64,000 bases of DNA, taken from Legionella sp. GTDB taxonomy: Bacteria > Pseudomonadota > Gammaproteobacteria > Legionellales > Legionellaceae. Below the pieces are notes generated by a model, which saw only the letters and a program-made list of their open reading frames with translations, was not told the origin of the DNA and made no database searches. Position 1 is the stretch's first letter; the number at the start of each line of letters is the position of its first letter. The translations under genes were made by a program, and so were the position numbers. Positions 1-10,317 of this stretch are shown here, piece by piece. Location: assembly GCA_002786165.1 (NCBI GenBank), contig PEQK01000004.1, positions 1 to 64,000 on the forward strand, written 5' to 3'.

Positions 1-19
1 CTTTGGAGTTATCATCTTA

Positions 20-1174
20 TTATTTCGAGCTTGACGGCCTATTTAATGGCATTTTATTTATATCCAACTCTGGCATAGTATCCATTTCCCATTGCGCCCA
101 ACGTTCTGTAATAGTTTGTTTGTCAGGTTGAAACATACGATGCCGATCTTCGGGTGCTTCAAATGTCGCAATAATATTTTTAACAAAAAAAACCAAGTTC
201 GCCAAATATTTTAAAATAGGATGCAGATTGGCCCATATCCCTGGTTCTTTCTCAAAGGCTTGTTTAGCTTGAGTGACAATTTCACGAAAGCTTGTCGAAT
301 ATACAGTACTCGCCTCATCAAGATTAGCACCAGGTTTGCTCACGTGATCACAAAATTTATCTCGCAATTCCTCTAGTAGAGAATGTAACCTAGTAAAAAC
401 CTTTTGATGGTGCTTATATGTTTCTTTTAAAGCTAAAATATCTTCTAAATAATCGTTGTATTGTGCTTTAAACATATCCACAGGATCTTCTTCATCATTT
501 GGCGCATTCAAAGGTAAGGCAACCGTTTTAAGATCATCTAAATTGACAGAGACCTCGCGAATTGCTGTACTGAAGGCGCTTTGAAACTCATGAGGAATAT
601 TGTTATGGCGAAATATGGAATCATGAATTCTTTTACATTCTTTATTATAAGTTGTCTGTAATGTTTTGATATCTGCTGTAGGATGTCTTAAATCTTTAAA
701 AAATTGATCATTCAAACGTTGCATCTCTTCTATCAAGTTGGGAAATTTATGATGTTTGTGTGCCAGCTGCAGGTCATCTAGGGCCTTCTTCGCAGTTTGC
801 ATTTTTTCAGATATTCTGCTCTGAAATTCCTTTAACAAGCTTGTTTGGCGATAGTCCAATTGATTTTTGGCAACTATAATTTCTTGATATTTTCTAGGGT
901 TACCTTGATTTTCCACCCCATATTTTGCCATCAGTCTAGTACTTGCTTTATGAATATCAGAATGAAAAGGAAATCCTTGCAACTCTAAAATACCGAGGGC
1001 TCTATTAGATGACATAGAACCAGCCACCTTAACATGACGCTTGTGTGAGCCTAAAAGACTTATTGATTCACTGTCTTCCGCAACACTTTTACTCTGTGGC
1101 CTAGATCTGTTTTTGTTAAATTGCTTATTTTGTTGTGCTCGTCTATTGCTGGGATCATTGCGGTTAGTACCCAT
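20..1174 (-). CDS. Unknown protein with degenerate J-domain-like segment
   Basis: Not recognised as a named family. The ATG at 1174 is chosen because GGAGAG lies just upstream on the minus strand; an in-frame TTG at 1186 is the only longer start. The 384-residue product has a polar, Asn/Arg/Ser-rich N-terminus of about 50 residues. Residues 59-106 read like a DnaJ J-domain (ALGIL, then DIHKASTRLMAKY, then GNPRKYQEI), but the HPD loop that contacts Hsp70 is replaced by GVE. The rest is strongly helical and charged, probably coiled coil, with one more hydrophobic stretch near residues 325-345. No signal peptide. It stands alone, divergent from def. The look is that of a Legionellales secreted effector, but no secretion signal can be proved. 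Confidence 0.7.
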   Translation of the reverse strand: MGTNRNDPSNRRAQQNKQFNKNRSRPQSKSVAEDSESISLLGSHKRHVKVAGSMSSNRALGILELQGFPFHSDIHKASTRLMAKYGVENQGNPRKYQEIIVAKNQLDYRQTSLLKEFQSRISEKMQTAKKALDDLQLAHKHHKFPNLIEEMQRLNDQFFKDLRHPTADIKTLQTTYNKECKRIHDSIFRHNNIPHEFQSAFSTAIREVSVNLDDLKTVALPLNAPNDEEDPVDMFKAQYNDYLEDILALKETYKHHQKVFTRLHSLLEELRDKFCDHVSKPGANLDEASTVYSTSFREIVTQAKQAFEKEPGIWANLHPILKYLANLVFFVKNIIATFEAPEDRHRMFQPDKQTITERWAQWEMDTMPELDINKMPLNRPSSSK

Positions 1175-1312
1175 GAGTCTCTCCAAAATGTATTCATATT
1201 CTCATAGGTTTAGACAAACAATTCTATTCTGTCAAATTATTGACCTATTTTATTCTTGCAAAGAAGAGGGCATTACGCGATAATTACGTATGTTTTCTTT
1301 ACCTATTTCGCT

Positions 1313-1825
1313 ATGACACTTCGCAAAATTTTAGTTTTACCTGACGCAAGATTGCGACAGGTTTCCGTGAATGTCACTGTCTTTGATGACGCCTTGCAGA
1401 CATTGATTGATGACATGTTTGAAACCATGTATGACGCAAAAGGTGTGGGTTTGGCCGCAGCGCAAATTGGTATTAATTTACGATTATCCGTCGTAGACGT
1501 CACCTCCGACAAATCACAACAATTGGTTCTGATCAATCCGGAAATTATTCAATCCATCGGCGAAGTAGATTATCAAGAAGGCTGTCTTTCTGTACCCGGA
1601 GCCTACGACACCGTAAAACGCGCTGACACAGTCACGGTTCGTGCACTGGATCGCCATCAAGAATCATTTGAAATCACAGCTTCTGGTTTGTTAGGCCAAT
1701 GTTTTCAACACGAAATAGGTCATATGGATGGCAAACTTTATATTGATTTACTATCTCCTCTAAAACGCACTCGAGCCAGACGTAAATTAGATAAGTTTCT
1801 TCGAGATCAAACTCAAAGATCATGA
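1313..1825 (+). CDS. def: Peptide deformylase
   Basis: Removes the N-terminal formyl group from nascent proteins in the cytoplasm. All three family motifs are present: GVGLAAAQIG near residues 44-53, EGCLS near 89-93 and QHEIGH near 132-137, giving the metal ligands Cys91, His133 and His137 and catalytic Glu134. The 170-residue length from the ATG at 1313 fits the family. An in-frame upstream TTG at 1256 would add 19 residues with no homology and is rejected. The stop overlaps the fmt start (ATGA), so the formylation and deformylation genes are translationally coupled, as in most proteobacteria. Confidence 0.97.
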   Translation: MTLRKILVLPDARLRQVSVNVTVFDDALQTLIDDMFETMYDAKGVGLAAAQIGINLRLSVVDVTSDKSQQLVLINPEIIQSIGEVDYQEGCLSVPGAYDTVKRADTVTVRALDRHQESFEITASGLLGQCFQHEIGHMDGKLYIDLLSPLKRTRARRKLDKFLRDQTQRS

Positions 1826-2766
1826 CCAAATTAAACATCGTTTTTGCCGGTACACCTGAATTTGGTATTCCTTGCTTGAATGCACTCTATCATAGCAACC
1901 ATCATATTTCAGCCATTTATACTCAACCTGATCGACCCGCTGGTCGTGGGCAAAAAGTGCAGGAATCTGCCGTAAAAATTTGGGGAGTCGCCCATCATAT
2001 TCCCATTTATCAACCTCTCAATTTTAAAACACTGCAAGCCATCGAAGATTTAGAGGCTTTAAAACCTGATCTTATGATCGTCATTGCGTATGGCTTGATT
2101 TTACCCACTCGTGTGCTTGAGATTCCTCGTTTTGGATGCGTGAATGTGCACGCCTCTCTCTTGCCAAGATGGCGTGGTGCCTCTCCAATTCAACAGGCCA
2201 TTTTGGCTGGAGATACAGAAACAGGGGTCGCTATCATGCAAATGGATGCAGGCATGGATACGGGGCCTTATTTCACGCTAAAAAGGTGTGATATTTCACC
2301 TAAAGACACCGCTACAAGTTTGCACCAGCGCCTCAGTGACCTTTCATCAGAACCTTTGTTGCAAACCATAGACGCCATTGCGGCAGGGACTGCTAAAACA
2401 GTACCACAATCTATGGATGGCATCACCTATGCCTCCAAAATTAAAAAACAAGATGCGGCGATTGATTGGCATCAAACAGCCGAAACGATTGATTGCCTGA
2501 TTCGTGCTTATTACCCATGGCCTATTGCTTTCACACATGCCAACGATATGGTGATACGCATTCATCAAGCCAGTCCCGTGTCGCATACGGGCACGCAACC
2601 ACCAGGCACTATTTTGGCTGTCGACCGTACCGGTATATTGGTCAAAGCAGCACAAGATGCTATGTTGATCACCACGATTCAATGTCCTGGCGGACGCGCT
2701 ATTTCGATAGCTGATTATTTGAATGCCAATCGTCAAGATTTAAAAATTGGCTTAATCTTACAATGA
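1822..2766 (+). CDS. fmt: Methionyl-tRNA formyltransferase
   Basis: Formylates initiator Met-tRNA using 10-formyl-tetrahydrofolate. The N-terminal formyltransferase domain carries the NVHASLLPRWRGASP motif (catalytic Asn and His) and a downstream MDAGMDTGP segment with the catalytic Asp. The C-terminal tRNA-binding domain is present; total length 314 residues is normal. It overlaps def and rsmB by four bases each (ATGA), so the three genes form a tight operon. Its tRNA substrate is encoded at 10837-10913. Confidence 0.97.
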   Translation: MTKLNIVFAGTPEFGIPCLNALYHSNHHISAIYTQPDRPAGRGQKVQESAVKIWGVAHHIPIYQPLNFKTLQAIEDLEALKPDLMIVIAYGLILPTRVLEIPRFGCVNVHASLLPRWRGASPIQQAILAGDTETGVAIMQMDAGMDTGPYFTLKRCDISPKDTATSLHQRLSDLSSEPLLQTIDAIAAGTAKTVPQSMDGITYASKIKKQDAAIDWHQTAETIDCLIRAYYPWPIAFTHANDMVIRIHQASPVSHTGTQPPGTILAVDRTGILVKAAQDAMLITTIQCPGGRAISIADYLNANRQDLKIGLILQ

Positions 2767-4052
2767 AACATAATGATCGTGCTCAAGCACTGGATATCCT
2801 TTTAAATTGTCTACAAACGGAACAACCTTTGTCCTATCTTTTAAAAAAGCCTACGATCACGCCTTTTACCAAAGCATTGTGTTTCGGTGTCACCCGTTAT
2901 TATAGTCGTTTAGAAAGAATGGCTGATCAATGTGTCGACAAGCGTCCTAAAGATCTGAGTGTTTGGTTGTGTATTTTACTGGGATTATACCAAATCGATC
3001 ATATGTCCCTACCCGACTATGCGGTTGTGCAAGAAACCGTCGCTTTGCTACAAACCATTAAAAAATCTTGGGCCAAAGGGTTTGTCAATGCAATCTTGAG
3101 ACGTTTTTGTCGAGAGCGTAATGAACTCAAGCAAAGCTTGGGAGATGATCCCATCTTTTTATATGCACATCCCAAATGGTTCATAAAAAAAATACAACAA
3201 GATTGGCCCTCTTCTTGGGAAGCCATTTTAGAAGCCAACAATACGCATCCTCCCATGAGTTTAAGAATCAATCAACACCGTAATTCTTCCAAAATCTATC
3301 AAGAACGTTTGACTCAAATGGGGATTCCTCATCATTCTATCCCTCATACGGGTAATGGTGTGATTTTAGAAGAACCCTGTGATGTCAGCGATGTTCCAGG
3401 ATTTAGTGAGGGTGATATTTCAGTGCAAGACGGTGCTGCACAATTGGCTGGGCCGTTGTTACATCTAAAACCCGGACTTAGAGTGTTAGATGCCTGCTGT
3501 GCACCCGGCGGTAAAACTGGACAAATTTTAGAGTTAGAGCCTCAGTTAGAGGCCTGCGTCGGCATTGATATCGATGAAAAGCGTCTACAACGCGTTCATG
3601 ACAATTGTCAGCGTCTCAATGTACATCCAATGTTGCGACAGGGCGATGCAGCAGAACCACAAGCTTGGTGGGATGGTACTCTGTTTGATCGCATTTTATT
3701 GGATGCACCTTGTTCTGCAACTGGCATCATTCGTCGTCATCCTGATATCAAACTCTTACGTAAAAAAGCAGAGATTGAAGCAATTACTCATGTGCAACGC
3801 CATATTCTTGAAGCATTGTGGCCACTGCTCAAACCGGGTGGTATATTGGTGTACGCTACTTGTTCTATCATGCCCGAAGAGAATGAGCAGCAGATCGCAA
3901 CCTTTGTCGCTCAACATCCAGATGCATTGGTGACAACAACGACACAACCGTGGGGTCACGCGACAGGTCATGGATGGCAAATCCTACCCGGGGAACATCA
4001 AATGGATGGCTTTTTTTATGCGCAACTTTCTAAAAGTGATGCGATTTGCTGA
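2763..4052 (+). CDS. rsmB: 16S rRNA m5C967 methyltransferase RsmB
   Basis: Methylates C967 of 16S rRNA with S-adenosylmethionine. An N-terminal NusB-like RNA-binding region (residues about 1-140) precedes the Rossmann methyltransferase domain with the SAM motif DACCAPGGKTG, the catalytic LDAPCSATG and a later YATCSI cysteine motif, all diagnostic of RNA m5C methyltransferases. It is 429 residues long and the last gene of def-fmt-rsmB. Its 3' end overlaps the convergent dehydrogenase-like gene by 37 bases, so the two transcripts are antisense there. Confidence 0.96.
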   Translation: MKHNDRAQALDILLNCLQTEQPLSYLLKKPTITPFTKALCFGVTRYYSRLERMADQCVDKRPKDLSVWLCILLGLYQIDHMSLPDYAVVQETVALLQTIKKSWAKGFVNAILRRFCRERNELKQSLGDDPIFLYAHPKWFIKKIQQDWPSSWEAILEANNTHPPMSLRINQHRNSSKIYQERLTQMGIPHHSIPHTGNGVILEEPCDVSDVPGFSEGDISVQDGAAQLAGPLLHLKPGLRVLDACCAPGGKTGQILELEPQLEACVGIDIDEKRLQRVHDNCQRLNVHPMLRQGDAAEPQAWWDGTLFDRILLDAPCSATGIIRRHPDIKLLRKKAEIEAITHVQRHILEALWPLLKPGGILVYATCSIMPEENEQQIATFVAQHPDALVTTTTQPWGHATGHGWQILPGEHQMDGFFYAQLSKSDAIC

Positions 4053-4879
4053 AGAGACTCTTCTTTTAAATGCGTCAAAGGTAAAGTCGCCCGCCCTAGT
4101 ACGCAATATAAATCGCGCAAGCGTTGATCATCTGACAAAGCCTTCAAGTGCTGTTGAATCGCAATGCTATCCCCACGTTGAATAGGGCCTGTTAACGCAT
4201 CTTTAGGCTCACTAGAATGGCGTATGTTATCCACGACACTTTGCATGATGACCGTCACGACTTGACGTGCATGCTGTTCAGATAAGCCAGAGGCGAGTAA
4301 ACACTGCTGAGCCTGCTGAGCCAAAGTAATTTGATAATTCGAGGCAAAAACAGCGGCCACATGGTACAACGCTTTTTTGTCTTTATGAATCGAATACACA
4401 GAACCACCAATAGCAGTGAATAGCGCAGTTACTTTGCGCAGAGTGGACTCATCCCCTTCAAGTGCACAGGGAATATGAATAAATTGATTCACGCTCACAC
4501 GGGGCTGTTTAAAACTCATCATAGGATGAATCGAGGCTACTGCAATATCACGATCGCGCAATTGAGCCAAATCATCAGACGTCAAAGCCCCGCTGCAATG
4601 CACCACAATGGCACCAGGCTGGAATAAAGTGTTATGCATCAATTGCGGTATGATAGTTGCAAAAGCATGATCCGGTGTTGCAATCACTGTCACATCAGCA
4701 TGAGGTAACTCAGAAGCAGAAGCATAATATGCCCCTTGCCCTATGAATTGAATGGCAACTTTGGCATTGGCCTCGCTACGGCTTGTGACACCAAGAATCG
4801 TTGCGATCTGATGTGTGGCAAACAAATGTCCCAAAGTTTGGCCCACTGCGCCTGTTCCAATGATGTTAACTGTTAACAT
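4016..4879 (-). CDS. Rossmann-like/DUF2520 protein
   Basis: A 287-residue protein starting with a dinucleotide-binding GTGAVG motif (about residues 8-13) followed by a beta-alpha-beta fold, then a helical C-terminal half typical of the DUF2520 family related to ketopantoate and pyrroline-5-carboxylate reductases. Substrate unknown; it is probably an NAD(P)-dependent reductase or a non-catalytic relative. Its ATG lies inside the end of truB (7-base overlap), making it the last gene of the leftward nusA operon, where many relatives have rpsO and pnp instead. It converges on rsmB with a 37-base overlap. Confidence 0.85.
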   Translation of the reverse strand: MLTVNIIGTGAVGQTLGHLFATHQIATILGVTSRSEANAKVAIQFIGQGAYYASASELPHADVTVIATPDHAFATIIPQLMHNTLFQPGAIVVHCSGALTSDDLAQLRDRDIAVASIHPMMSFKQPRVSVNQFIHIPCALEGDESTLRKVTALFTAIGGSVYSIHKDKKALYHVAAVFASNYQITLAQQAQQCLLASGLSEQHARQVVTVIMQSVVDNIRHSSEPKDALTGPIQRGDSIAIQQHLKALSDDQRLRDLYCVLGRATLPLTHLKEESLQQIASLLESCA

Positions 4880-5796
4880 TGATCGTTTGCCATCAAGCGT
4901 TTGGGCTGTAATAATTCTGAGGATTGATCGTAGTCAGCAAGGCCCTGGAACTGGTGTTGTTCATCATATATGCGCACCTGACCCGAAGGTACTTGGCTTC
5001 TAATTGTTACGACGCGGCCTTGGTATACTTGCTGTATAGCATAGGCATCCAAGGTGATAATTGGCATATGGTGTAACATGTGATCCACTGGCAGCAAACA
5101 AGCCATTCGCTCCGAAACAGAGAGCAGCTGTAGTTCGTCTAAGGAGTACATGGGTTGATGTTCAAACCCTGTGGTATACACACGTCGTAATTGTGTGACA
5201 TGCGCCCCGCAGTCTAATGCATGGCCTAAATCTTCTATCAAGGTTCGAATATAAGTGCCTTTTGAGCAACGCACCAAGAATTGGGCATAAGGCGCATCTA
5301 ACTGCAATAATTCAAAATGATGAATGGTGACGGGACGAGGTTGACGTTCAATTTCGATCCCAACACGGGCAAATTCATAGAGTTTTTTACCTTGATGTTT
5401 CAACGCAGAAAACATCGGCGGCGTTTGTAAAGAGTCCCCTAAAAACTGAGAAAGCGCATGTAATATGATATCCTGCGACAAATGAAGCTCTGCTGTGGTT
5501 GTTAGGATGTCGCCTTGTGCATCACCTGTATTGGTGGTGATTCCAAATAATGCAGTCACGGCATAGCATTTATCGGCCTCTAAACCCTGTTGAGCAAATT
5601 TGGTTGCCTCTCCAAAGCAGACAGGGAGCATCCCAGTTGCTAAGGGATCGAGGCTGCCCATATGCCCGGCTTTTCGAGCATTATACAAGCGCTTTGCATG
5701 TTGCAATACCGTATTTGAGGAAAGTAAGCCCGGCTTGTCAATCAGTAAAATACCATTGATATCGGCTTTAGGGTTGGTCTGTTTCGGAGTTGTCAT
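4873..5796 (-). CDS. truB: tRNA pseudouridine-55 synthase
   Basis: Converts U55 of tRNA to pseudouridine. The catalytic motif [18 protein letters not shown] near residues 42-59 contains the nucleophilic Asp; a GTYIRTL segment and a C-terminal PUA-like region follow. 307 residues is normal. The ATG at 5796 overlaps the 3' end of rbfA by 29 bases. The order infB-rbfA-truB is the standard gammaproteobacterial one. Confidence 0.96.
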   Translation of the reverse strand: MTTPKQTNPKADINGILLIDKPGLLSSNTVLQHAKRLYNARKAGHMGSLDPLATGMLPVCFGEATKFAQQGLEADKCYAVTALFGITTNTGDAQGDILTTTAELHLSQDIILHALSQFLGDSLQTPPMFSALKHQGKKLYEFARVGIEIERQPRPVTIHHFELLQLDAPYAQFLVRCSKGTYIRTLIEDLGHALDCGAHVTQLRRVYTTGFEHQPMYSLDELQLLSVSERMACLLPVDHMLHHMPIITLDAYAIQQVYQGRVVTIRSQVPSGQVRIYDEQHQFQGLADYDQSSELLQPKRLMANDQC

Positions 5797-6145
5797 CTTC
5801 TGAAGAGTTCACTTGATCTATCAATCGACTGAGTTTAGCACCATATTCGATAGAAGCATCATGAATAAAGTGCAGTTGTGGGACAGTCCGCAAGGTCATG
5901 CTTTTGGCCAACACTGAGCGCAAATAACTGGCTGCCGTGTTGAGAACAGCTGCTGCTTCAGTTGGATTGCCGTTAAACACTGTAAAATAAATTTTGGCGT
6001 GGCTCAAGTCTCTGCTGACTTGAGCATCAGAAATGGTAATCAACCCTGGCAAACGCGGATCTTTGATTTCTTGTTGAATCACTTGAGCCAATTGACGCTG
6101 TATGACTTGCGCAATTCTATCAGTTCGTTTGAAAGCATTAGCCAT
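5768..6145 (-). CDS. rbfA: 30S ribosome-binding factor A
   Basis: Ribosome maturation factor acting on the 16S rRNA 5' region during late 30S assembly and cold adaptation. The 125-residue product has the single KH-like domain: conserved start with [20 protein letters not shown], then [20 protein letters not shown] and [12 protein letters not shown]. It lies 11 bases after infB and overlaps truB by 29 bases. Confidence 0.95.
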   Translation of the reverse strand: MANAFKRTDRIAQVIQRQLAQVIQQEIKDPRLPGLITISDAQVSRDLSHAKIYFTVFNGNPTEAAAVLNTAASYLRSVLAKSMTLRTVPQLHFIHDASIEYGAKLSRLIDQVNSSEDDNSETDQP

Positions 6146-6156
6146 GGTGACGCATC

Positions 6157-8697
6157 CTAAATTTCACGCTTTAATTCGATGGTTTCAAAAACTTCAATCA
6201 AATCGCCAACTTTGACATCATTATAGTTTTTAACACCAATACCACACTCTAAACCTTGGCGCACTTCAGAGGCATCATCTTTAAAGCGGCGTAAAGATTC
6301 CAACGTGCCTTCATAAATCACGACATTATCACGTAAGACACGAATTGGGTTATTACGTTTAATAACTCCTTCCATGACCATACAACCAGCAATCGCACCT
6401 AATTTAGGTGAGCGGAACACATCACGCACTTCGGCAATACCCACAATTTCTTCTTTAAATTGCGGCGCCAGCATGCCTGATAAAGCGCCTTTGACTTGAT
6501 CCACGATATCGTAAATCACGCTGAAATAATGAATCGACATTGATTCAATTTCAGACAATCGTTTGGCACTAGCATCTGCTCTGACGTTGAAGCCAATCAG
6601 CAACGCATTTGAAGCTAAGGCTAAATGAACATCTGATTCAGTGATACCACCTACACCATTTGCAATCACAGCAACCTTCACTTCATCATTAGATAGTTTC
6701 ACCAGCGCATCAGCAATCGCTTCTACAGATCCCTGCATGTCGGCTTTTAAAACAACATTCAACACTTTAGCTTCAGTGATTGCCATATTTTCAAAAATAC
6801 CTTCAATAGAAGTTTTTTGACGTCTGGCCAATTTCACATCACGAAACTTTCCTTGACGGAATAATGCAACTTCTCTGGCTCTCTTTTCATCGGAAACCAC
6901 GATGGCTTCATCGCCCGCATGAGGAATAGCAGATAAACCTAAAATCTCAACCGGCATTGAAGGCCCGGCACTGTCGACCAACTGACCAGAATCACTGACA
7001 AGCGCACGGACACGACCATATTGAAAACCAGCCAATATGATATCGCCTTTATGCAAAGTACCACGCTGAACCAATATAGTCGCAACAGGACCTCGTCCTT
7101 TGTCTAAACGAGATTCAATCACCACACCTTTGGCCGCACCATCTGTAGGCGCTTTAAGTTCTAGCACTTCTGCTTGTAACAAAACAGCATCTAATAACTG
7201 ATCAATGCCTAAACCAGATCGGGCCGAAATAGGTACAAACATGGTATCACCACCCCAAGACTCTGGGATCACCGCATGATTGGACAATTCAGTCATCACA
7301 CGCTCAGTATCTGCACCTGGCTTATCCATTTTATTGATAGCAACGATGATAGGTACTTTGGCTGCTTTGGCATGTTGAATCGCTTCAAGCGTTTGTGGTT
7401 TGACACCATCATCAACAGCAACGATTAAAATCACAATATCAGTGGCTTGTGCACCACGTGCACGCATGGCCGTAAATGCCGCATGTCCGGGGGTATCTAA
7501 GAAAGTAATATCACCTTTTGAGGTACTCACATGGTATGCGCCAATATGTTGTGTAATCCCACCTGCTTCGCCAGCAGCTACTTTGGTGCGACGAATATAA
7601 TCTAGTAAGGATGTTTTACCGTGATCCACATGACCCATAATAGTCACAACGGGAGCACGAGGGTGCTCGTCACCACCTTTGGTCACCACATCATCTAAAT
7701 TGGTTTCTAAGGCATTTTCTTGCAAAGGTTTGGCTTTATGCCCCATCTCTTCAACCACAATGACTGCGGTTTCTTGATCAATCACTTGATTGATGGTTGC
7801 CATAGCACCAAGCCCAATCATGACTTTGATAACTTCGGCTGCTTTGACTGACATGCGTTTGGCCAAATCTGCAACGGTAATGGTTTCTGGAATCAAAACA
7901 TCACGAATCACAGGCATTGTTGGCATTTCAAACTCATGCGTTAATGCCTCTTCCGCTTCTCGGTATTTGTCAGATTTTTCACCGGATCTGCGTTTTTTAT
8001 GTTTGTGTCGTTTCGAGTACGCACCATCTCCATCTAAGTCTTCACGAATATTAATCGGTGCCTTGCCTTTGCTGCGCGGCTTCACGCTAGCACGTTTAAA
8101 ATCAGACTTAGGCGCTTCCGTTTCTTCTCGACCCACTGGTTTTTTCTTAAAATTCTTTTCTATTTTAGGATCTTCTTTGGGTTTTACTTCTTCAGCAGGC
8201 GTTGCGACGGGCGCTGAAGTCACCGTTTCAGAGGGTGTTTCTGATGTAGGTGTTATAGCAGGTTCATCTGTGTTAGACGTATCATGGGTTTCTGAGACCA
8301 CAACATCTGCGATTTCTTGTATCACGGGCTCTAGGATGACATCTTCAATTACGGGTGGTTCTTCGGTGACTTCAGGTTCTGCCACAACAGGCTCTGCAGC
8401 ACGCTTGAGAAACACTCTTTTTTTGCGCACTTCGATATTAATGGTTTTACCACTTTGCGAATCATGGCTTGGCACTTGAGAAACCGATTTACGTCGCAGA
8501 GTAATGCGCTCTGGTGTCACGCTTTCAGTAGAAGCACTCACTCCTTTTAAATGATTCAACAAAGTTCGCTTCTCTTGCTCATTGACCATATAATTTTCAT
8601 CAGTAATCGTCAATCCAGCTTCTTGCAACTGGGTCAATAAGCGCTCAACCGGAATTCCGACTACTTGAGCCAATTGCTTCACCGTCACGTCCGCCAT
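6157..8697 (-). CDS. infB: Translation initiation factor IF-2
   Basis: GTPase that brings formyl-Met-tRNA to the 30S P site. The ATG at 8697 ([11 protein letters not shown]) is chosen: AAGGGGA lies 9-10 bases upstream and the sequence matches the IF2 N-terminal domain. A TTG 27 bases upstream is less likely. The 846-residue protein has two N-terminal IF2_N modules separated by a long Pro/Glu/Val/Thr-rich linker, the G domain with GHVDHGKT (about residue 355), DTPGH and NKMD, then domains II-IV. The linker is low-complexity and produces a 229-codon antisense shadow frame on the plus strand. Confidence 0.97.
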   Translation of the reverse strand: MADVTVKQLAQVVGIPVERLLTQLQEAGLTITDENYMVNEQEKRTLLNHLKGVSASTESVTPERITLRRKSVSQVPSHDSQSGKTINIEVRKKRVFLKRAAEPVVAEPEVTEEPPVIEDVILEPVIQEIADVVVSETHDTSNTDEPAITPTSETPSETVTSAPVATPAEEVKPKEDPKIEKNFKKKPVGREETEAPKSDFKRASVKPRSKGKAPINIREDLDGDGAYSKRHKHKKRRSGEKSDKYREAEEALTHEFEMPTMPVIRDVLIPETITVADLAKRMSVKAAEVIKVMIGLGAMATINQVIDQETAVIVVEEMGHKAKPLQENALETNLDDVVTKGGDEHPRAPVVTIMGHVDHGKTSLLDYIRRTKVAAGEAGGITQHIGAYHVSTSKGDITFLDTPGHAAFTAMRARGAQATDIVILIVAVDDGVKPQTLEAIQHAKAAKVPIIVAINKMDKPGADTERVMTELSNHAVIPESWGGDTMFVPISARSGLGIDQLLDAVLLQAEVLELKAPTDGAAKGVVIESRLDKGRGPVATILVQRGTLHKGDIILAGFQYGRVRALVSDSGQLVDSAGPSMPVEILGLSAIPHAGDEAIVVSDEKRAREVALFRQGKFRDVKLARRQKTSIEGIFENMAITEAKVLNVVLKADMQGSVEAIADALVKLSNDEVKVAVIANGVGGITESDVHLALASNALLIGFNVRADASAKRLSEIESMSIHYFSVIYDIVDQVKGALSGMLAPQFKEEIVGIAEVRDVFRSPKLGAIAGCMVMEGVIKRNNPIRVLRDNVVIYEGTLESLRRFKDDASEVRQGLECGIGVKNYNDVKVGDLIEVFETIELKREI

Positions 8698-8815
8698 AAT
8701 TTTATTCCCCTTTAGCTGCAGCAACAGCTATTTTTTACATAAAATCGCTTCTTTTACGCTTAAAAGAGCGCAAATGCATTTCAATAGATTTGTGTGATAC
8801 AACCCAGAATCAACA

Positions 8816-10309
8816 TCACTGGGATGTATTGTCATCAGTAAACCAACTTTCACGAGCTTTCATGATGAGTGTGCCTGCCTGCTCTTCTGTCATGAAGGGT
8901 AAAGCCAGCAACTCATCAATAGACTGTTCAGCCAATTCATCCAAATTGGTCACCCCAATTGTTTTTAAATGTTCGACCAACTCAGGCGTCATACCTTGCA
9001 TCGTGATCAAATCTACAGCGGGCTGAGTGCTGCTGTCATTTGATGTTAATGCTTGCGCAAGAAGAATATCGTTAGCTCTGCTTCTAAGCTCATCAATAAT
9101 TTCTTCGTCAAATTCTTCAATGGCCAATAACTCATTTTTAGGCACATAGGCAATTTCTTCCAGAGAAGAGAAACCATTCGATAACAACAAGCCAGCAATT
9201 TCTTCATCAATCCCAAGAGAATTCACAAATAATTGAATGGTTTTGCTCGATTCTTCCTGTGTTTTACCTTCAAATGCTTCTATGGTCATCACATTCAATG
9301 TCCAGCCAGTTAATTGGCTGGCCAAACGAACATTTTGTCCGTTACGTCCGATAGCCTGAGACAATTGATCTTTATGCACCGCCAAATCCATCACGTGTGC
9401 ATCTTCATCAACCACAATGGAAGAAATATCCGCAGGCGCCATTGCATTAATGACGAGTTGAGCAGGATTATCATCCCATAAAATAATATCTACTCGCTCA
9501 CCACCTAGTTCACTGGATACTGCTTGAACTCGTGCGCCGCGCATTCCAACACAAGCACCCACTGGATCGATTCGACCATCATTGGTTTTCACTGCAATTT
9601 TCGCGCGATTACCTGGCTCCCGAGCTGCTGCCTTGATTTGAATGATGTTTTCACCAATTTCAGGCACTTCAATACGAAACAATTCAATCAACATTTCTTT
9701 ACGTACACGACTGATTAACAGCTGCGGACCACGTGCATGCTCTAAAATCTCGTATAAATAAGCACGCACACGATCATTGGGACGAAACATTTCTTGAGGC
9801 AACATTTCACTACGCGGCATAAAGCCTTCTGCTTTGCCACCCAAATCAACGATAATATTATCGCGCGTCACTTTTTTTACTGTACCGTATATCAATTGAC
9901 CAATTTTTGCTTTGAATTGCTCAACCACCATTTGACGCTCTGCTTCACGAATCTTTTGAAAAATCACATGACGCGCAGTTTGTGCGGCAATACGCCCAAA
10001 CTCAATAGACGGCATAGACTCTTCAATACGATCGCCGATAGCACTACCCGGTTTTTTTTCTTGTGCTTCATCCAGTGTTAATTGGCGATCAGGGAATTCA
10101 ACATCCTCATCTGCCACAACATCCCAATAACGAACCGTTGTATAATCACCTTGGCGTGGATCCATAATAACCTGAATCCCGTACTCTGCACCAGATAGCT
10201 TTCGTGTGGCTGATTCAAGCGCAGATTGAATGGCACTCAAAACAACTTCTTTGCTGACGCCTTTTTCATTAGACAGCGCTTCAGCAACCAATAGCAATTC
10301 TTTGCTCAT
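8816..10309 (-). CDS. nusA: Transcription termination/antitermination factor NusA
   Basis: RNA polymerase-binding factor for pausing, termination and rRNA antitermination. From the ATG at 10309 (MSKELLLVAEALSNEKG, aligned with the usual NusA start) the product is 497 residues. An adjacent ATG at 10312 and a GTG at 10321 are alternatives; GAGG lies 6 bases before 10309. The domain order is N-terminal polymerase-binding domain, S1 (RDNIIVDLGGKAEGFMP), KH1 and KH2 (QAIGRNGQNVRLAS), then two acidic C-terminal repeats as in E. coli. About 118 bases separate it from infB. Confidence 0.96.
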   Translation of the reverse strand: MSKELLLVAEALSNEKGVSKEVVLSAIQSALESATRKLSGAEYGIQVIMDPRQGDYTTVRYWDVVADEDVEFPDRQLTLDEAQEKKPGSAIGDRIEESMPSIEFGRIAAQTARHVIFQKIREAERQMVVEQFKAKIGQLIYGTVKKVTRDNIIVDLGGKAEGFMPRSEMLPQEMFRPNDRVRAYLYEILEHARGPQLLISRVRKEMLIELFRIEVPEIGENIIQIKAAAREPGNRAKIAVKTNDGRIDPVGACVGMRGARVQAVSSELGGERVDIILWDDNPAQLVINAMAPADISSIVVDEDAHVMDLAVHKDQLSQAIGRNGQNVRLASQLTGWTLNVMTIEAFEGKTQEESSKTIQLFVNSLGIDEEIAGLLLSNGFSSLEEIAYVPKNELLAIEEFDEEIIDELRSRANDILLAQALTSNDSSTQPAVDLITMQGMTPELVEHLKTIGVTNLDELAEQSIDELLALPFMTEEQAGTLIMKARESWFTDDNTSQ

Positions 10310-10317
10310 CATTAGCC

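Noticed and set aside
1256-1312. N-terminal extension of peptide deformylase from a TTG
   Set aside because: The extra 19 residues are not like the family; the ATG at 1313 gives the normal length and start.
3565-3933. 122-codon frame inside rsmB on the same strand
   Set aside because: Out-of-frame shadow of the methyltransferase domain; no ribosome-binding site.
4227-4236. DnaA-box-like TTATCCACG
   Set aside because: Single imperfect box inside the DUF2520 gene; no cluster and no AT-rich unwinding region beside it.
7790-8479. 229-codon rightward frame inside infB
   Set aside because: Antisense shadow of the low-complexity IF2 linker; Ser/Thr/Gly-rich translation with no SD or motif.
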